Source of the DNA: Promethearchaeota archaeon
Lineage (GTDB): Archaea; Asgardarchaeota; Lokiarchaeia; Sigyniarchaeales; SOKP01
Assembly: GCA_019057795.1 (NCBI GenBank)
Contig: JAHLWS010000052.1
Location: 32,835-96,834 of the forward strand
Direction of reading: 5' to 3'
DNA: 64,000 nt
Of the stretch, positions 9,568-19,236 are shown one piece after another (within the stretch, counting starts at the first letter, position 1; each line of letters starts with the position of its first letter). The notes beneath the pieces were generated by a model. It was not told the origin of the DNA. It saw only the letters and a program-made list of their open reading frames with translations, and did not search any database. Made by a program: the position numbers and the translations under genes.

Positions 9568-11112
9568 TTATTCTTTTCTTTTATTATGTAAGACAAATTT
9601 TGTAATAAGCAGAGAACTTAAAGCTGCGATGTATATAATGCTCCAAAGAACGATGTAAATTTCTATATTAAGATACCAGATTGGGTTTTTCAGATCATTA
9701 AAAGTGTGTACTTCGTTAGTCATAACAAAAAACGTCCCTAAACACCAGAGTTGACTGAATCTTTCTACACTATCGATTGTATAAACCATAACAGGGATAT
9801 TGTTTAAATAAAACGATCTATATAATTCATTAGAGTATTCATCACCTGTTTTGATAATTGAATAATTGTATTCAGATGTTTCGAATTCTTCTAAGGAAGG
9901 ATTAGATCTCATATCCATGCCTAATAAGATATCAGTGGCATTTTTTTGGTTGATCAAATCAATCCATTCAGCGTCGCTAGTGAAAATCATAACCTTTGTT
10001 AAATTAATTCCCGATTCGAGTGTTTCGTTTAAAATTGTTTCAAAATAAACATCATTATATAGATGGCTGGATGATGGTGATTTAATATCCAAATCTATTA
10101 AAAAGTCATTATCTCTTGTAAAATTTAAAACTTCTTCAAATGTGGGAATTTGTATGCCCCTGTAATTGTCTCCGTCTTCTTTTGAAATACGACCAAAGGC
10201 TAAAGCTCCGTATGGATCTTTGTCCGCAAACCAGCTACCAGCGTCTAATTGTCTGAGTTCAGAAAGCGTGAATGTTTCAACGCGATCGTTCTTACGATTT
10301 GGAAAAATTTCTTCTGCATTAGTAGTGCGAGTGAGAGTATCATCATGCATCAAAAATAATTCGCCGTCTACAGAAATTCTTATGTCGACTTCCCAACCTA
10401 CAGCGCCGTGTTCTACCGCTACCTCTCCCGCTACGATAGTGTTTTCTGGGGCTAAATGTGATGCACCTCTATGCGCTATAATGTTGGGTTTTGAAGGTAG
10501 ATCACCGAAAATCACATTTGAGGGGATAAACAATAGCGGGGACGCGAAAGCAAAAAAATATCCAGTAATTAAAAGTCCTAAAATAACTTTAGACTTTAAT
10601 TCTGCTTTTAATATTCTGTTTGATAAATGATTTTTCCACTGTGGAATTGATTTTATCAAAGGATATAAGCCCAAAATAAGTAAGAGCGAAAGTGGAATTG
10701 TTAAAAATATACTATAAAATTCAATAACTTGAGGAATTAATCGGGAGTATTGTTCTAAAGAGGATAATAATAGTGCGAATAGACTTGAATATATAAACAT
10801 CAGAACTATTGGTAAAATTTTGTTTAAGATACAAGGTTTAATTTGGTTATTTTTTTTAATATTCCTAAGATGCACATGAAGAATCGCAGCTCCATAAATT
10901 AACGGAAGTAATACGATCACAATAATTACAAATACGAGGTTTATATCAAAACTAACATAATCAGAAACAATTAAATTAATATCCCCCCAATATACATGAA
11001 AAATTAGCATTATTAAGGTTAAAACAGCCATGTTCATTATTAATAACGAGTCGAGGAGCAACCATTTTTTTCCTTTTCTTCTTAGAAACGAGTTGATATC
11101 CATTTTTACCAT
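9568..11112 (-). CDS. membrane-anchored glycerophosphodiester phosphodiesterase
   Basis: The N-terminal 200 residues contain about five membrane helices. The GDPD TIM-barrel domain follows from about residue 210: IIAHRGASHLAPENT holds the catalytic His-Arg and the Glu metal ligand, VEVD-type VGWEVDIRI gives the next acids, and LMHDDTLTRTT the second catalytic His. One more membrane helix lies near the C-terminus (residues about 485-505). The enzyme hydrolyses glycerophosphodiesters to glycerol phosphate plus alcohol. The domain is probably outside the membrane, as in the GDPD-with-membrane-domain family. It converges on the coiled-coil gene, with only 18 bases between stops. A second in-frame ATG lies three codons in. 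Confidence 0.88.
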   Translation of the reverse strand: MVKMDINSFLRRKGKKWLLLDSLLIMNMAVLTLIMLIFHVYWGDINLIVSDYVSFDINLVFVIIVIVLLPLIYGAAILHVHLRNIKKNNQIKPCILNKILPIVLMFIYSSLFALLLSSLEQYSRLIPQVIEFYSIFLTIPLSLLLILGLYPLIKSIPQWKNHLSNRILKAELKSKVILGLLITGYFFAFASPLLFIPSNVIFGDLPSKPNIIAHRGASHLAPENTIVAGEVAVEHGAVGWEVDIRISVDGELFLMHDDTLTRTTNAEEIFPNRKNDRVETFTLSELRQLDAGSWFADKDPYGALAFGRISKEDGDNYRGIQIPTFEEVLNFTRDNDFLIDLDIKSPSSSHLYNDVYFETILNETLESGINLTKVMIFTSDAEWIDLINQKNATDILLGMDMRSNPSLEEFETSEYNYSIIKTGDEYSNELYRSFYLNNIPVMVYTIDSVERFSQLWCLGTFFVMTNEVHTFNDLKNPIWYLNIEIYIVLWSIIYIAALSSLLITKFVLHNKRKE

Positions 11113-11334
11113 TTATTTATTAAATTATTTATTAATAAGTTAGATTTCGAATTTTTTGTTAATAAGCGTTATGACAATTTGTTGAAGTAAAAAATATAAA
11201 ATAATAGAAAAAAAATTTTATGATCAAAATTAATGAAAATATTTATTTTTGCACTTTAGAAGAATTATTTTCTGCCTAATGCTTCTAAATTTAAATTGTA
11301 GAGTAACTTCATTTATTTTATAGTAAATATTAAA

Positions 11335-11810
11335 ATGGATTTCAAAAAAATAAATTTTGAATTGAAATTTATTGTTCTAAATGTGGTCTAGAATTACCTG
11401 ATGATGCAAAATTTTGTACTTTTTGTGGAGAACCTACTGATCGCTTAACTAGCCGTCAAACTCAACCAACTCAACCAACTCAACCAACTCAACCAACACC
11501 AACACCAATACCCTCTCAAGGAACTTCAGTTACCGCACCAAGATCATCAAGTGCTACAGGTAGAATTATTGGAGCTCTTTGCACTGTTCTTATAGTTGGA
11601 ACCCTATTAATTCTTTTTGGAACACAAATGTTATACACCATACCCAGTACAGGAATAACAATACTTGTAATAGGGGCCATTGTAATTCTTTGTATAGGAT
11701 GTAGTGTATGTAGTCCTGGAAGACGCCGAAGAGGTTATAGCGGTTGTGGTGGCGGTAGTGGCGGTGGTTGCGGTGGTTGCGGTTGTGATTGTGGAGGTTG
11801 TGATTGCTAG
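11335..11810 (+). CDS. zinc-ribbon, Cys/Gly-rich-tail membrane protein with apparent frameshift
   Basis: Two frames must be joined. ATG 11335 opens MDFKKINFELKF and stops at TAG 11389. The frame that continues starts right after TGA 11358 and reads YCSKCGLELPDDAKFC, a standard double-CxxC zinc ribbon. One extra T near 11368-11371 (AAATTT run) would fuse them into the typical M...KFYCSKCG start. After the ribbon come a QPT linker (11461-11496), two membrane helices and a tail of alternating Cys and Gly that ends in CDC. The fused product is about 158 residues. The break is either a consensus error, a -1 programmed shift or a real mutation. The function is unknown; the tail could bind metal. 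Confidence 0.55.
11461..11496 (+). repeat. 9-bp tandem repeat coding for the QPT linker
   Basis: Four perfect copies of CTCAACCAA in a row encode a Thr-Gln-Pro linker between the zinc ribbon and the membrane segments. This is a simple in-frame expansion, not a CRISPR or iteron. Confidence 0.85.
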
Positions 11811-11906
11811 AGCTCCCGTTCTTACAATCCATTTATTTCAATTAATAAGGACTAATGCACAATCTAATGATCATAAAATTTTACATAATAGAATTAGAAT
11901 AGAAAG

Positions 11907-12425
11907 ATGCATCACCAAAATGATGATCTTCAAAAGGATAAAAAAGTAATCCATTGGTTAGCACATCATAATCCAAAACGCGACGATTTCGATGATCATG
12001 TATTTTATATATTTAACTATGCTATTTGTATAGGATGTTTAGCTTTTTCTTTGGGTGCTGCTTTTGCTTTAATAATAGGCAATGTATTTTATGATTATAT
12101 TGTAAATTCCATTAGTTTGCCTATATTTCTCATGATTTTTTTATTTTGCTGGATACCCTCAATTTTCCAATATGCAATTCAAATTACAGGAAAAAAATCA
12201 CTTAAAAATCGAACAGTTAAATTCATATGTCTTGTTCTTTACCCAATTGGCAGTATTTTATTAATATTCAAGTCTCCACTATGGGGATTTGTTATTTCAA
12301 TTCCTGCTGGTTATTTGATAATAATTATTAGAACAAAAAAGAATAAGACTTTAATCTCACAACGCAAGCTAAGAAAAAAAGAAATAGATTATACTCAAAT
12401 TAATTCAGAAGAATATCTAAAATAA
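11907..12425 (+). CDS. DUF2085-like predicted membrane protein
   Basis: The N-terminal stretch HHNPKRDDFDDHVF followed by CIGCLAFSLG matches the pattern of archaeal DUF2085 proteins (His near Cys-x-x-Cys-type motif, then membrane helices). About four hydrophobic helices follow (residues roughly 36-58, 66-90, 100-118 and 122-140), and the C-terminus is basic and soluble. It is in the same direction as the zinc-ribbon gene, about 96 bases downstream. No biochemical function is known for the family. The Shine-Dalgarno is weak (GAAAG), so the start is moderately sure. Confidence 0.6.
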   Translation: MHHQNDDLQKDKKVIHWLAHHNPKRDDFDDHVFYIFNYAICIGCLAFSLGAAFALIIGNVFYDYIVNSISLPIFLMIFLFCWIPSIFQYAIQITGKKSLKNRTVKFICLVLYPIGSILLIFKSPLWGFVISIPAGYLIIIIRTKKNKTLISQRKLRKKEIDYTQINSEEYLK

Positions 12426-12446
12426 AAAATAAATTAAAAAAGGAAT

Positions 12447-14606
12447 TTAGTCGTAATCCTTTATGAAATGCACTTCGTTGGTAGCTCTTTTAAGGTACCC
12501 TAAATAGCAAGCTTGATTAAAATGAGCATAAAATTTTTTTTCAATTATATCTTCTTCTTGAGCCAATTCTTTAAATTCCGAAAGAGACATTTTCCCGTCT
12601 ACGCTATAAGTTTTAGCAATTCTAATTAGCGTTTTTACATTATTATTTAAATAAATTTTTCTTTCTGTCATTTTCTTATTTTTTTCTTTTTGACCTTTTA
12701 ATTTTAATATAGAGGTTTTCAATTTCAATTTATCCAACCCTATTACATCGGAATAAAAAGTTACACCAGAATCTTTTAATTTTTTAAACTCATTGCTTTG
12801 GATGAAATTATCAAGTTCTGAAATGATTTCTTCAATGGAACGATTTGCAAGAAGTTCTTTTTCTCTTTTACGCCGTTCTTTATAATTTTTAATTAAATCT
12901 AATTCTGAAATTTTATTAGAAACTGCCTTAAAGCATATTTGTTCTCGGTTAACTACATCACATAAATCCAATTGTTTTGAATCGGATAGTACCGAATTCA
13001 TAGCCATTTCTTTTCGCTCGGCGGCTTTGTAAAAGGGGATGTCTATAGTTCCTCTAGCAATTAACACATAACATCTTCCAGGGGCGTGTCGTCCGGTTCT
13101 ACCTCGTCTTTGAATTAACCTTATTTCAGAAGGTACGGGCTCGTAAAAGATAATGGCATCGACATTTGGAATATCAAGGCCTTCTTCTGCTACACTTGTA
13201 GCCACAAGAATGTCTATCGCACCAGTTTTAAACTGTTTTATTATTTCTCCTTGCTGATATTGTGAAAAGCCTATATCATTTATCTTAGTTGACTGACCTA
13301 TAAATTTTTCTACACTCAATCGAGTTCCAAAGCGTTCCTTGAGTTTTCCTTTCAATAATTCTGCCATTTCTCGGTACTGAGTAAAAACAATGATTTTATT
13401 ATTACGAAATTCTTCGATTTCTTCAGTTATAATTGAAAATAACTTTTCAATTTTAGGATGAATGTAATTATCGCGGTTGTTCTGCTCAAAAATGTTTTTA
13501 ATGAACTTATAATGATCAGAATTAATAATTCTCTTAGCTGAAAGAATGTCATGGCCAGATTTATATTCTATTTTTTCTAAAAAAGTTTCAAATAACGAGA
13601 TATTTTGAGATTCTAGCAAATCTTTCCCATGTAGTAAAGAAATACAGCTTGAACTATAAGAATAAATCGATTCGATATTGAGCGAATTCTCTTTTACTAA
13701 ATCTATGATTCGTGGAGATTGAAAATAAAGAGCTTCTTGGTATTCTTCTTCTGATAACTCGGGTAAATAGCCATTATTATACCTTAGAGAGAGCGTTAAA
13801 TCTCGCGATATTCCTAAGAAATCCAACTTAGAGTAATAACGCTTATTGGGTGGAATTAATTTTTTTTCGATAAAGAATCTTAAAAATTTTTCAAATAAGT
13901 TATACCAAATCGCACTTAACTCTAAAACTTTAATTGGCAAATCGACAAATTCTAAATACGTGTCAATATCGTAAATATACTGTTTTACGTCTTTATCTTC
14001 GTAGGTTTTAAATATAACATTCTCAATAAACAAATTATCGCACAATTGTTGAATGTGAAAATAACTTTTTCCTGGAGAGGCAGTTAGCCCTAAAACAAGC
14101 GGGTCTTTACACGTATTAAGATATTCGTTTGAAATAAAACAATAGGCGTAATTACCTCTCGTTCTGTGTGCTTCGTCGAAAATTATTAGAGAAACATGCT
14201 TCAAATCGTATCGTCCCCTTTCTACATCGTTTTTTATTACTTGAGGTGTCGATACTATAATTTTAGAGTTGTTAAAAAGTAAAATTCTCTTTTCTGGCGA
14301 AATCTTGCCTGTAAATGAAGTAATTAAATTAGAATCAATACTTAAAAAGTCCTCACATGAAGCCTTATGTTGCGAGACTAAAGGCCTAGTGGGTGCAAGT
14401 ATAATGATCTTTGATTTCGAATATTTTTCCAGAGCTTTACCTATAAGTAAAATCCCTATAATTGTTTTTCCTAAGCCGGTTGGTAATACTACTAACGAAT
14501 TTCTTCCTTTACACTTTTTAATAATATTACTTTGGTATTTTCGATAAAATACTCTATTCTTTTTTAAGAAAGGTTCGTTAAAAAATTCAGACACTTCGCT
14601 TTGCAT
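12447..14606 (-). CDS. Hef/FANCM-type DEAH helicase without nuclease domain
   Basis: Superfamily 2 helicase. Motif I is PTGLGKT (residues 42-48), motif Ia APTRPL, motif II DEAH (144-147), motif III LTASPG and motif VI QRRGRTGR. The overall pattern matches archaeal Hef and eukaryotic FANCM/MPH1, which remodel stalled forks and branched DNA. Canonical Hef carries an ERCC4-type nuclease plus HhH domain after the helicase. Here the 719-residue protein ends soon after the helicase in a short helical domain (SLSEFKELAQEEDIIEKKFY), so the nuclease is absent or separate. It is transcribed alone. Confidence 0.88.
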   Translation of the reverse strand: MQSEVSEFFNEPFLKKNRVFYRKYQSNIIKKCKGRNSLVVLPTGLGKTIIGILLIGKALEKYSKSKIIILAPTRPLVSQHKASCEDFLSIDSNLITSFTGKISPEKRILLFNNSKIIVSTPQVIKNDVERGRYDLKHVSLIIFDEAHRTRGNYAYCFISNEYLNTCKDPLVLGLTASPGKSYFHIQQLCDNLFIENVIFKTYEDKDVKQYIYDIDTYLEFVDLPIKVLELSAIWYNLFEKFLRFFIEKKLIPPNKRYYSKLDFLGISRDLTLSLRYNNGYLPELSEEEYQEALYFQSPRIIDLVKENSLNIESIYSYSSSCISLLHGKDLLESQNISLFETFLEKIEYKSGHDILSAKRIINSDHYKFIKNIFEQNNRDNYIHPKIEKLFSIITEEIEEFRNNKIIVFTQYREMAELLKGKLKERFGTRLSVEKFIGQSTKINDIGFSQYQQGEIIKQFKTGAIDILVATSVAEEGLDIPNVDAIIFYEPVPSEIRLIQRRGRTGRHAPGRCYVLIARGTIDIPFYKAAERKEMAMNSVLSDSKQLDLCDVVNREQICFKAVSNKISELDLIKNYKERRKREKELLANRSIEEIISELDNFIQSNEFKKLKDSGVTFYSDVIGLDKLKLKTSILKLKGQKEKNKKMTERKIYLNNNVKTLIRIAKTYSVDGKMSLSEFKELAQEEDIIEKKFYAHFNQACYLGYLKRATNEVHFIKDYD

Positions 14607-14683
14607 GTTGAAGAAAAATTGAAATTAAGCCTTTTTAATTCAAAGAGGGTTAAGATTTTTATAACATCAAGTAAAGAATTTTT

Positions 14684-16066
14684 TTAACTTTCAAACTGAG
14701 GGAGCCATTCTTTTTCGGCATCAAACATATCAGCCACCATTTCTCTAATTTCTTTCGGAGAACACACGCTTGCTGTATTAGGATCGAGTAATACTGAGTG
14801 ATAAATTTTTTCTCGATCTAATTCAAGAGCGCCTTCAACTGCCGCTTTTTGGACCATAACATTTGATATACACAATGCTTGACAGATAGTAGGCAATTTT
14901 ATTCCTCCTTGTGGATGTATTCCATGATAGTCAGCAAATACAGGTACCTCGACACAGCAATCCTTTGGTAAATTTGTTATCAAAGCGCCTTCTTTGTTAA
15001 TTACATTACCATTAAACCTAAAAGGCTTGTTCGTTTCTATTGCGTTTATAATATGTGAAGCGTATTCATCGGTGGGAGCTTTTTTTAATTTAAGTCTTTT
15101 TCGTTCAATTCGTCTACTTAGACGTTTTTCTAGTTTGTCCGCTTCAATGCTATCAAATCTTAATACTTCTCCGTGAATCAGGCTGTTATGGAAAGTTTCA
15201 GCACCTTTAAATTGTTCGAGCAAACCTTTCCTTTTTCTGTAGTATGGTAAATATTCACTTAGATGCCCCGAGGATTCAGTCATAAAATATCCAGTAGCTT
15301 CCATCATATCCCAACGGAGTTTTTCACTTCCAGCTAATTCAGGATTCTTTTTGTAAGCGTTATATAATAACGGATATATGTCTTTCCAAGTTTTATTTGG
15401 ATCAGTCGGGTTTTTGTACCATGCATTTAAGAACCAAGCCATATGGTTGATTCCCGCACATAAATAGCTGAAATCTTCACGTTTTGCAGCTATCCAATGC
15501 CGTAATAGTGCTGCTGTTCCTTGTACGCCATGACATAGTCCTACAGTTGAATCGGGATAAATGGAATTAGAATACCAGGTATTCATTGCCATTGGATTAG
15601 CATAGTTAAGTAATAAGGGTTTTAATTCAGAATTATATCCAACTTCTTTGATTAAATCAACTATTTTCTTAAGTGCTGTGGATTGGCGTAAAAATCGAAA
15701 TATGCCTCCTGGACCGAGAGTATCCCCTACACACTGAGTGACACCGTACTTAAATGGGATTTCTATATCGAGCTTAAAAGCATTTAGTCCACCCACATGA
15801 ATAGCACTGATTAAGTATTTGGCGTTAGTGATAGCTCTCTTTAGATCAGTTGTCTTCTCAAACGACACGCGCTCCAACTGTTCTGGATTTGATTCCTTAT
15901 ATTTTAGCATTAATTTATACATTAAATCTAAACGAGTCGGATCGATATCCTCTAGGCAAATGAGAGTATCTTCTCTTAGAGCAGGATGTGCAAGGATGTC
16001 TGTGAGGATATTTTGCCCAAATACGATACTTCCTGCTCCGATCATAGTAATTTTCAGATTTTTCAC
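14684..16066 (-). CDS. glycoside hydrolase family 4 (alpha-galactosidase/glucosidase type)
   Basis: The N-terminal Rossmann segment ITMIGAGSIVFGQ binds NAD, as in all GH4 enzymes. GDTLGPGGIFRFLR is a GH4 hallmark, LLNYANPMAMNTW holds the Asn of the substrate and metal site, and GLCHG supplies the Cys and His Mn ligands. GH4 enzymes work by NAD-dependent oxidation at C3 and elimination. The CHG form is typical of the AglA/MelA branch (unphosphorylated alpha-glucosides or alpha-galactosides) rather than of phospho-glycosidases. The length of 460 is normal. The gene stands alone, so the sugar cannot be told. Confidence 0.9.
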   Translation of the reverse strand: MKNLKITMIGAGSIVFGQNILTDILAHPALREDTLICLEDIDPTRLDLMYKLMLKYKESNPEQLERVSFEKTTDLKRAITNAKYLISAIHVGGLNAFKLDIEIPFKYGVTQCVGDTLGPGGIFRFLRQSTALKKIVDLIKEVGYNSELKPLLLNYANPMAMNTWYSNSIYPDSTVGLCHGVQGTAALLRHWIAAKREDFSYLCAGINHMAWFLNAWYKNPTDPNKTWKDIYPLLYNAYKKNPELAGSEKLRWDMMEATGYFMTESSGHLSEYLPYYRKRKGLLEQFKGAETFHNSLIHGEVLRFDSIEADKLEKRLSRRIERKRLKLKKAPTDEYASHIINAIETNKPFRFNGNVINKEGALITNLPKDCCVEVPVFADYHGIHPQGGIKLPTICQALCISNVMVQKAAVEGALELDREKIYHSVLLDPNTASVCSPKEIREMVADMFDAEKEWLPQFES

Positions 16067-16126
16067 CTATAAAATAATTAAATTGAAATTTTTAATATTT
16101 AAGATAATAATAATTTAGCTAACAAA

Positions 16127-17140
16127 TTATAATTTATTTGTAGGGTAAAACTTTATCTCTTTCTTACCTTCAATTCGCCTAATTAGGTTTTCTTTTTCCA
16201 ACATTTTTATTGTAAGACACACCCATCCCCTTACCATTTCGAATCGCATCTTCTTTCCATTTGGATACAATTCTCGAATAATGTTGTTGGGAGATATACC
16301 CTTTTCAGGATTTGCTTCAATAATATCTAATAAATTTTGAGTTCGTTCTTTTCTATGTTTTAAAATCTCAATACTTCGCTCTCTTGGATTATTAATAATG
16401 TTTCCATGAGCGGCTAATATTATTTTAAGATTAGGTAAGTTTTGAATCGTTTCAACAGATTCAATATAATCCTCTAGGCTGCAATTTGGAGGACCAAGCC
16501 AAGTAGTCATAGAATTTAAAATATTATCTCCAGAAAATAAAATTCCCTTTTCTTCATTGTATAAAGAGATATGGTCTATTGCATGTCCGGGCGAATGAAA
16601 AATTCTCCAATTCTCACCGTTTATCGAAATTTCAGTATTATCTTTAATAATTTCATCTGGATCGGTAACAAATGAAAGCCCATATAACCGTTTAAAAAAT
16701 AGATGTGTTAATATTTTTTGTAAGAAGTTTCTTATTTTATACCGGAATCCTTTATGAATGATTAGATAATCCTCATAACTATCTGCGTTAAACGATTTCA
16801 TAAAACTTTTTTTATTCTTTATAATATTAGCTGTTTTCTCTGTTAGCACAATTTTAACTCCAAGTGAATTTTTTATCCTTTTTAACCCTGCAAAATGATC
16901 AGGGTGGCCATGAGACACAAGGATTCGTGTAATTTTAAAATCTTCTTTATTATCCCTATATATCTGTTCTATTTTGTTAATTTCTTTAATAAAGAATTTT
17001 ACAACCTTTTTATTACCAAAACCAGCGTCAAAGATTAATCCATCAGGACCTGCTATAACATAAATGTTTTCTGAAGGCTTGATTCGCTCGAAACCACTTT
17101 TTTCTTTAATCAAAAATATACCGGGGATTACTTCTTCCAT
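16127..17140 (-). CDS. MBL-fold metallo-hydrolase with C-terminal winged helix (LACTB2-like)
   Basis: The metallo-beta-lactamase fold is clear from HGHPDH (residues 77-82), HSPGHAIDHISL and the final AAHGN, which together give the usual two-metal ligand set. The C-terminal region (NIIRELYPNGKKMRFEM, then LEKENLIRRIEGKKEIKFY) is the winged helix seen in LACTB2-like and related hydrolases. Members act as hydrolases or RNases; the substrate here is unknown. The gene is monocistronic with AT-rich promoter sequence on both sides. Confidence 0.85.
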   Translation of the reverse strand: MEEVIPGIFLIKEKSGFERIKPSENIYVIAGPDGLIFDAGFGNKKVVKFFIKEINKIEQIYRDNKEDFKITRILVSHGHPDHFAGLKRIKNSLGVKIVLTEKTANIIKNKKSFMKSFNADSYEDYLIIHKGFRYKIRNFLQKILTHLFFKRLYGLSFVTDPDEIIKDNTEISINGENWRIFHSPGHAIDHISLYNEEKGILFSGDNILNSMTTWLGPPNCSLEDYIESVETIQNLPNLKIILAAHGNIINNPRERSIEILKHRKERTQNLLDIIEANPEKGISPNNIIRELYPNGKKMRFEMVRGWVCLTIKMLEKENLIRRIEGKKEIKFYPTNKL

Positions 17141-17236
17141 GATAAATAATCATTTAAATAAATTAACGAATTTAAAAAAAGATTTTGTATAAAATTAATA
17201 TGCGTAAAAATAATATTTCCGATAGTATCAAAGAAA

Positions 17237-18823
17237 TTAAGTTTGTTCACTTATTACTTCTCTAATTTTATCGTGTGTTAAAATTTTGGGTTTAATACTT
17301 TCTTTTGGTTCTTTTACAATTGGATTTTCGCTGGAAATATAAATATTTTTCATTAATTCCTCTGGATTCCTTAGTTCGTCAGATATAACTCTGGTGGTAA
17401 TTCCTTGGGTGTACAACATGCCCAATCCACCTATAACTCCTTGTTTAATTAATCTACCCATACATGAAAGCATCCAATTAAATTTTCCAAACGGATTCAT
17501 ATACTCTTTTGCTCTTCTTATAATCCAACTTCTTAAGTAGAAAGCAGCATAAGCTTCAGCAACTAATTGAAGAAAATCTTTAGACGACAATTCTTCAGTT
17601 CTCATCATTGGATGAAATAAATCGTAAAACTTGTAATTATGAGCAGTTATCATGCCCTTTTCTTTCATTTCGTCGTAAAAATCGGTGCCAGGAAAAGCGG
17701 TAATCGGTGTAAATTGAACAACATCTAAATCTAAGTCAATTGCATACTGGATAGTTTGCCGGACCATCCGTTTTGTTTCCCCCGGGAAGCCAATAATAAC
17801 TCCTCCAAAGATAGATATACCTTTATCTCGTAGGCTTTTTACCACTTTTTGAACCATAGCTGGCGTTGTATTTTTCTTATTCATGGCATCTAAACTTTGT
17901 TGATGTACTGATTCAATTCCTAGAAATGTTTGCTTAAATCCAGCCTTATAAAGTTTATCGATTAATACAGGGTTTCTATACAATGTATCAACCCGCGATT
18001 GGCAGGAAAAGTGCATCTTATTTTGTACACCTGACTTTATGATTGTGTCTAAAATTTTATGCGTTCGTTTTACGTTTATGGTAAAATTATCTTCGCAAAA
18101 GAATATAAAATCGTTTTTCCAATCTACATCGTAAATTTCTCGCATAATTCTTGAAATTGATTTAGTTCTGTAAGTAATAGGTTGATTCGAATTTCGCCAC
18201 ATCTTTATAATACAACAAAACTTACAATTGTGTGGACAACCTCGAGAAGTCTCAATTTGTTGAGTTGTTGTTCCTAAATAAGTGTAAAGTTTCCCTTTTA
18301 AAAGATCTCTACGAGGCATCGGAAAATTATCTAAATTGCATTCCAATTGTCGCTCATTATTATGGATTATTTTACCATCTTTATTTAAGTACGATATTCC
18401 ATCAATTTCTTTTATCGAAACATTGTTTTTGTTGCCATCGATATAATCAATAATCTCTTTAAAGGTATTCTCGCCTTCACCACGGACGGTAAAATCTACA
18501 TATTCATGTTTAGCTACGAATTCAGGTACTAATGTAGGATGATATCCACCTATAATTGTGGTACATCCTTGCTCTTTAGCCATTTCTGCAACCTCCAATG
18601 CTGAATAAATTTGAGGGGTCATACTTGTAATAGCTACTACGTCGTACCGATTTAGTTCACTACGAAATCGCTTTTCACGATATTTATCTACCTTAAAATC
18701 AAACAATTTTGCGTCGTGCTCTGGTACCATAGCAGCTATTGAAATTAAACTGAGGGGCGAACCCGTAATTATTGAGTCTAATCCCGACTGTAAACGAGCA
18801 GGATTTATATATAATATCTTCAT
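17237..18823 (-). CDS. B12-binding-domain radical SAM protein
   Basis: Residues 1-130 form a cobalamin-binding-like Rossmann domain (TTIIGGYHPTLVP, YVDFTVRGEGENTF). The radical SAM cluster ligands are C196, C200 and C203 in ETSRGCPHNCKFC. The barrel continues with ESVHQQSLDAMNKK and IIGFPGET. The C-terminal 120 residues are helical. This architecture is shared by BchE-like and P-methylase-like enzymes and by many uncharacterised archaeal proteins. The DxHxxG cobalamin motif is not obvious, so cobalamin may not be bound through a His. The substrate is unknown. Confidence 0.88.
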   Translation of the reverse strand: MKILYINPARLQSGLDSIITGSPLSLISIAAMVPEHDAKLFDFKVDKYREKRFRSELNRYDVVAITSMTPQIYSALEVAEMAKEQGCTTIIGGYHPTLVPEFVAKHEYVDFTVRGEGENTFKEIIDYIDGNKNNVSIKEIDGISYLNKDGKIIHNNERQLECNLDNFPMPRRDLLKGKLYTYLGTTTQQIETSRGCPHNCKFCCIIKMWRNSNQPITYRTKSISRIMREIYDVDWKNDFIFFCEDNFTINVKRTHKILDTIIKSGVQNKMHFSCQSRVDTLYRNPVLIDKLYKAGFKQTFLGIESVHQQSLDAMNKKNTTPAMVQKVVKSLRDKGISIFGGVIIGFPGETKRMVRQTIQYAIDLDLDVVQFTPITAFPGTDFYDEMKEKGMITAHNYKFYDLFHPMMRTEELSSKDFLQLVAEAYAAFYLRSWIIRRAKEYMNPFGKFNWMLSCMGRLIKQGVIGGLGMLYTQGITTRVISDELRNPEELMKNIYISSENPIVKEPKESIKPKILTHDKIREVISEQT

Positions 18824-19236
18824 TTTTAACTTGATAGTTTTTTATTTTCAAAAACTGAGCCTAACTTTAACAATAGCGAAATAAATAGGCTACAATTCAT
18901 TTAGTTAATAATTGTAAAGAAAATATTATATTTAAATTTGTTGATTCTACATAGTTTTTGTTAATTCAATATAGTGGTTTAAAAGCCTTAACTCGATGCC
19001 TACGGTCAATATCTCGTCAAGTTTCTGATTGATAATCTATCTTTGTGAGCTTTAGGTAATTTATTTGTGTAATTCAGCATTCTTCCCTTGCTTGACGATC
19101 CTAACGAGTGTTATAGAATATGCAGGAAAATTTTATGGATTCTTAACATCTAAATTTTTTTCCATTCTTAATTATAAAACTTTTTTTTCCTAATTTTTCT
19201 TATTAATATATATAATGTTAATGATTATGAAATGTT
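18824..19236. other. 413-base intergenic region, possible decayed coding tail
   Basis: No complete gene is seen. On the minus strand around 19060-19125 a short open stretch reads like a protein C-terminus (ITLVRIVKQGKNAELHK then stop), in slightly less AT-rich sequence than its flanks. It has no start and may be a remnant. The rest is AT-rich spacer holding the divergent promoters of the radical SAM and nitroreductase genes. Confidence 0.35.

Noticed and set aside
11461..11496. Short tandem repeat that could look like a CRISPR or iteron.
   Set aside because: Nine-base perfect units without spacers inside a coding linker. No CRISPR array exists in the window.
11590..11949. Overlapping short frames on both strands around the Cys/Gly-coding stretch.
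   Set aside because: They are low-complexity shadows of the GGT/TGT repeats in the zinc-ribbon gene tail.
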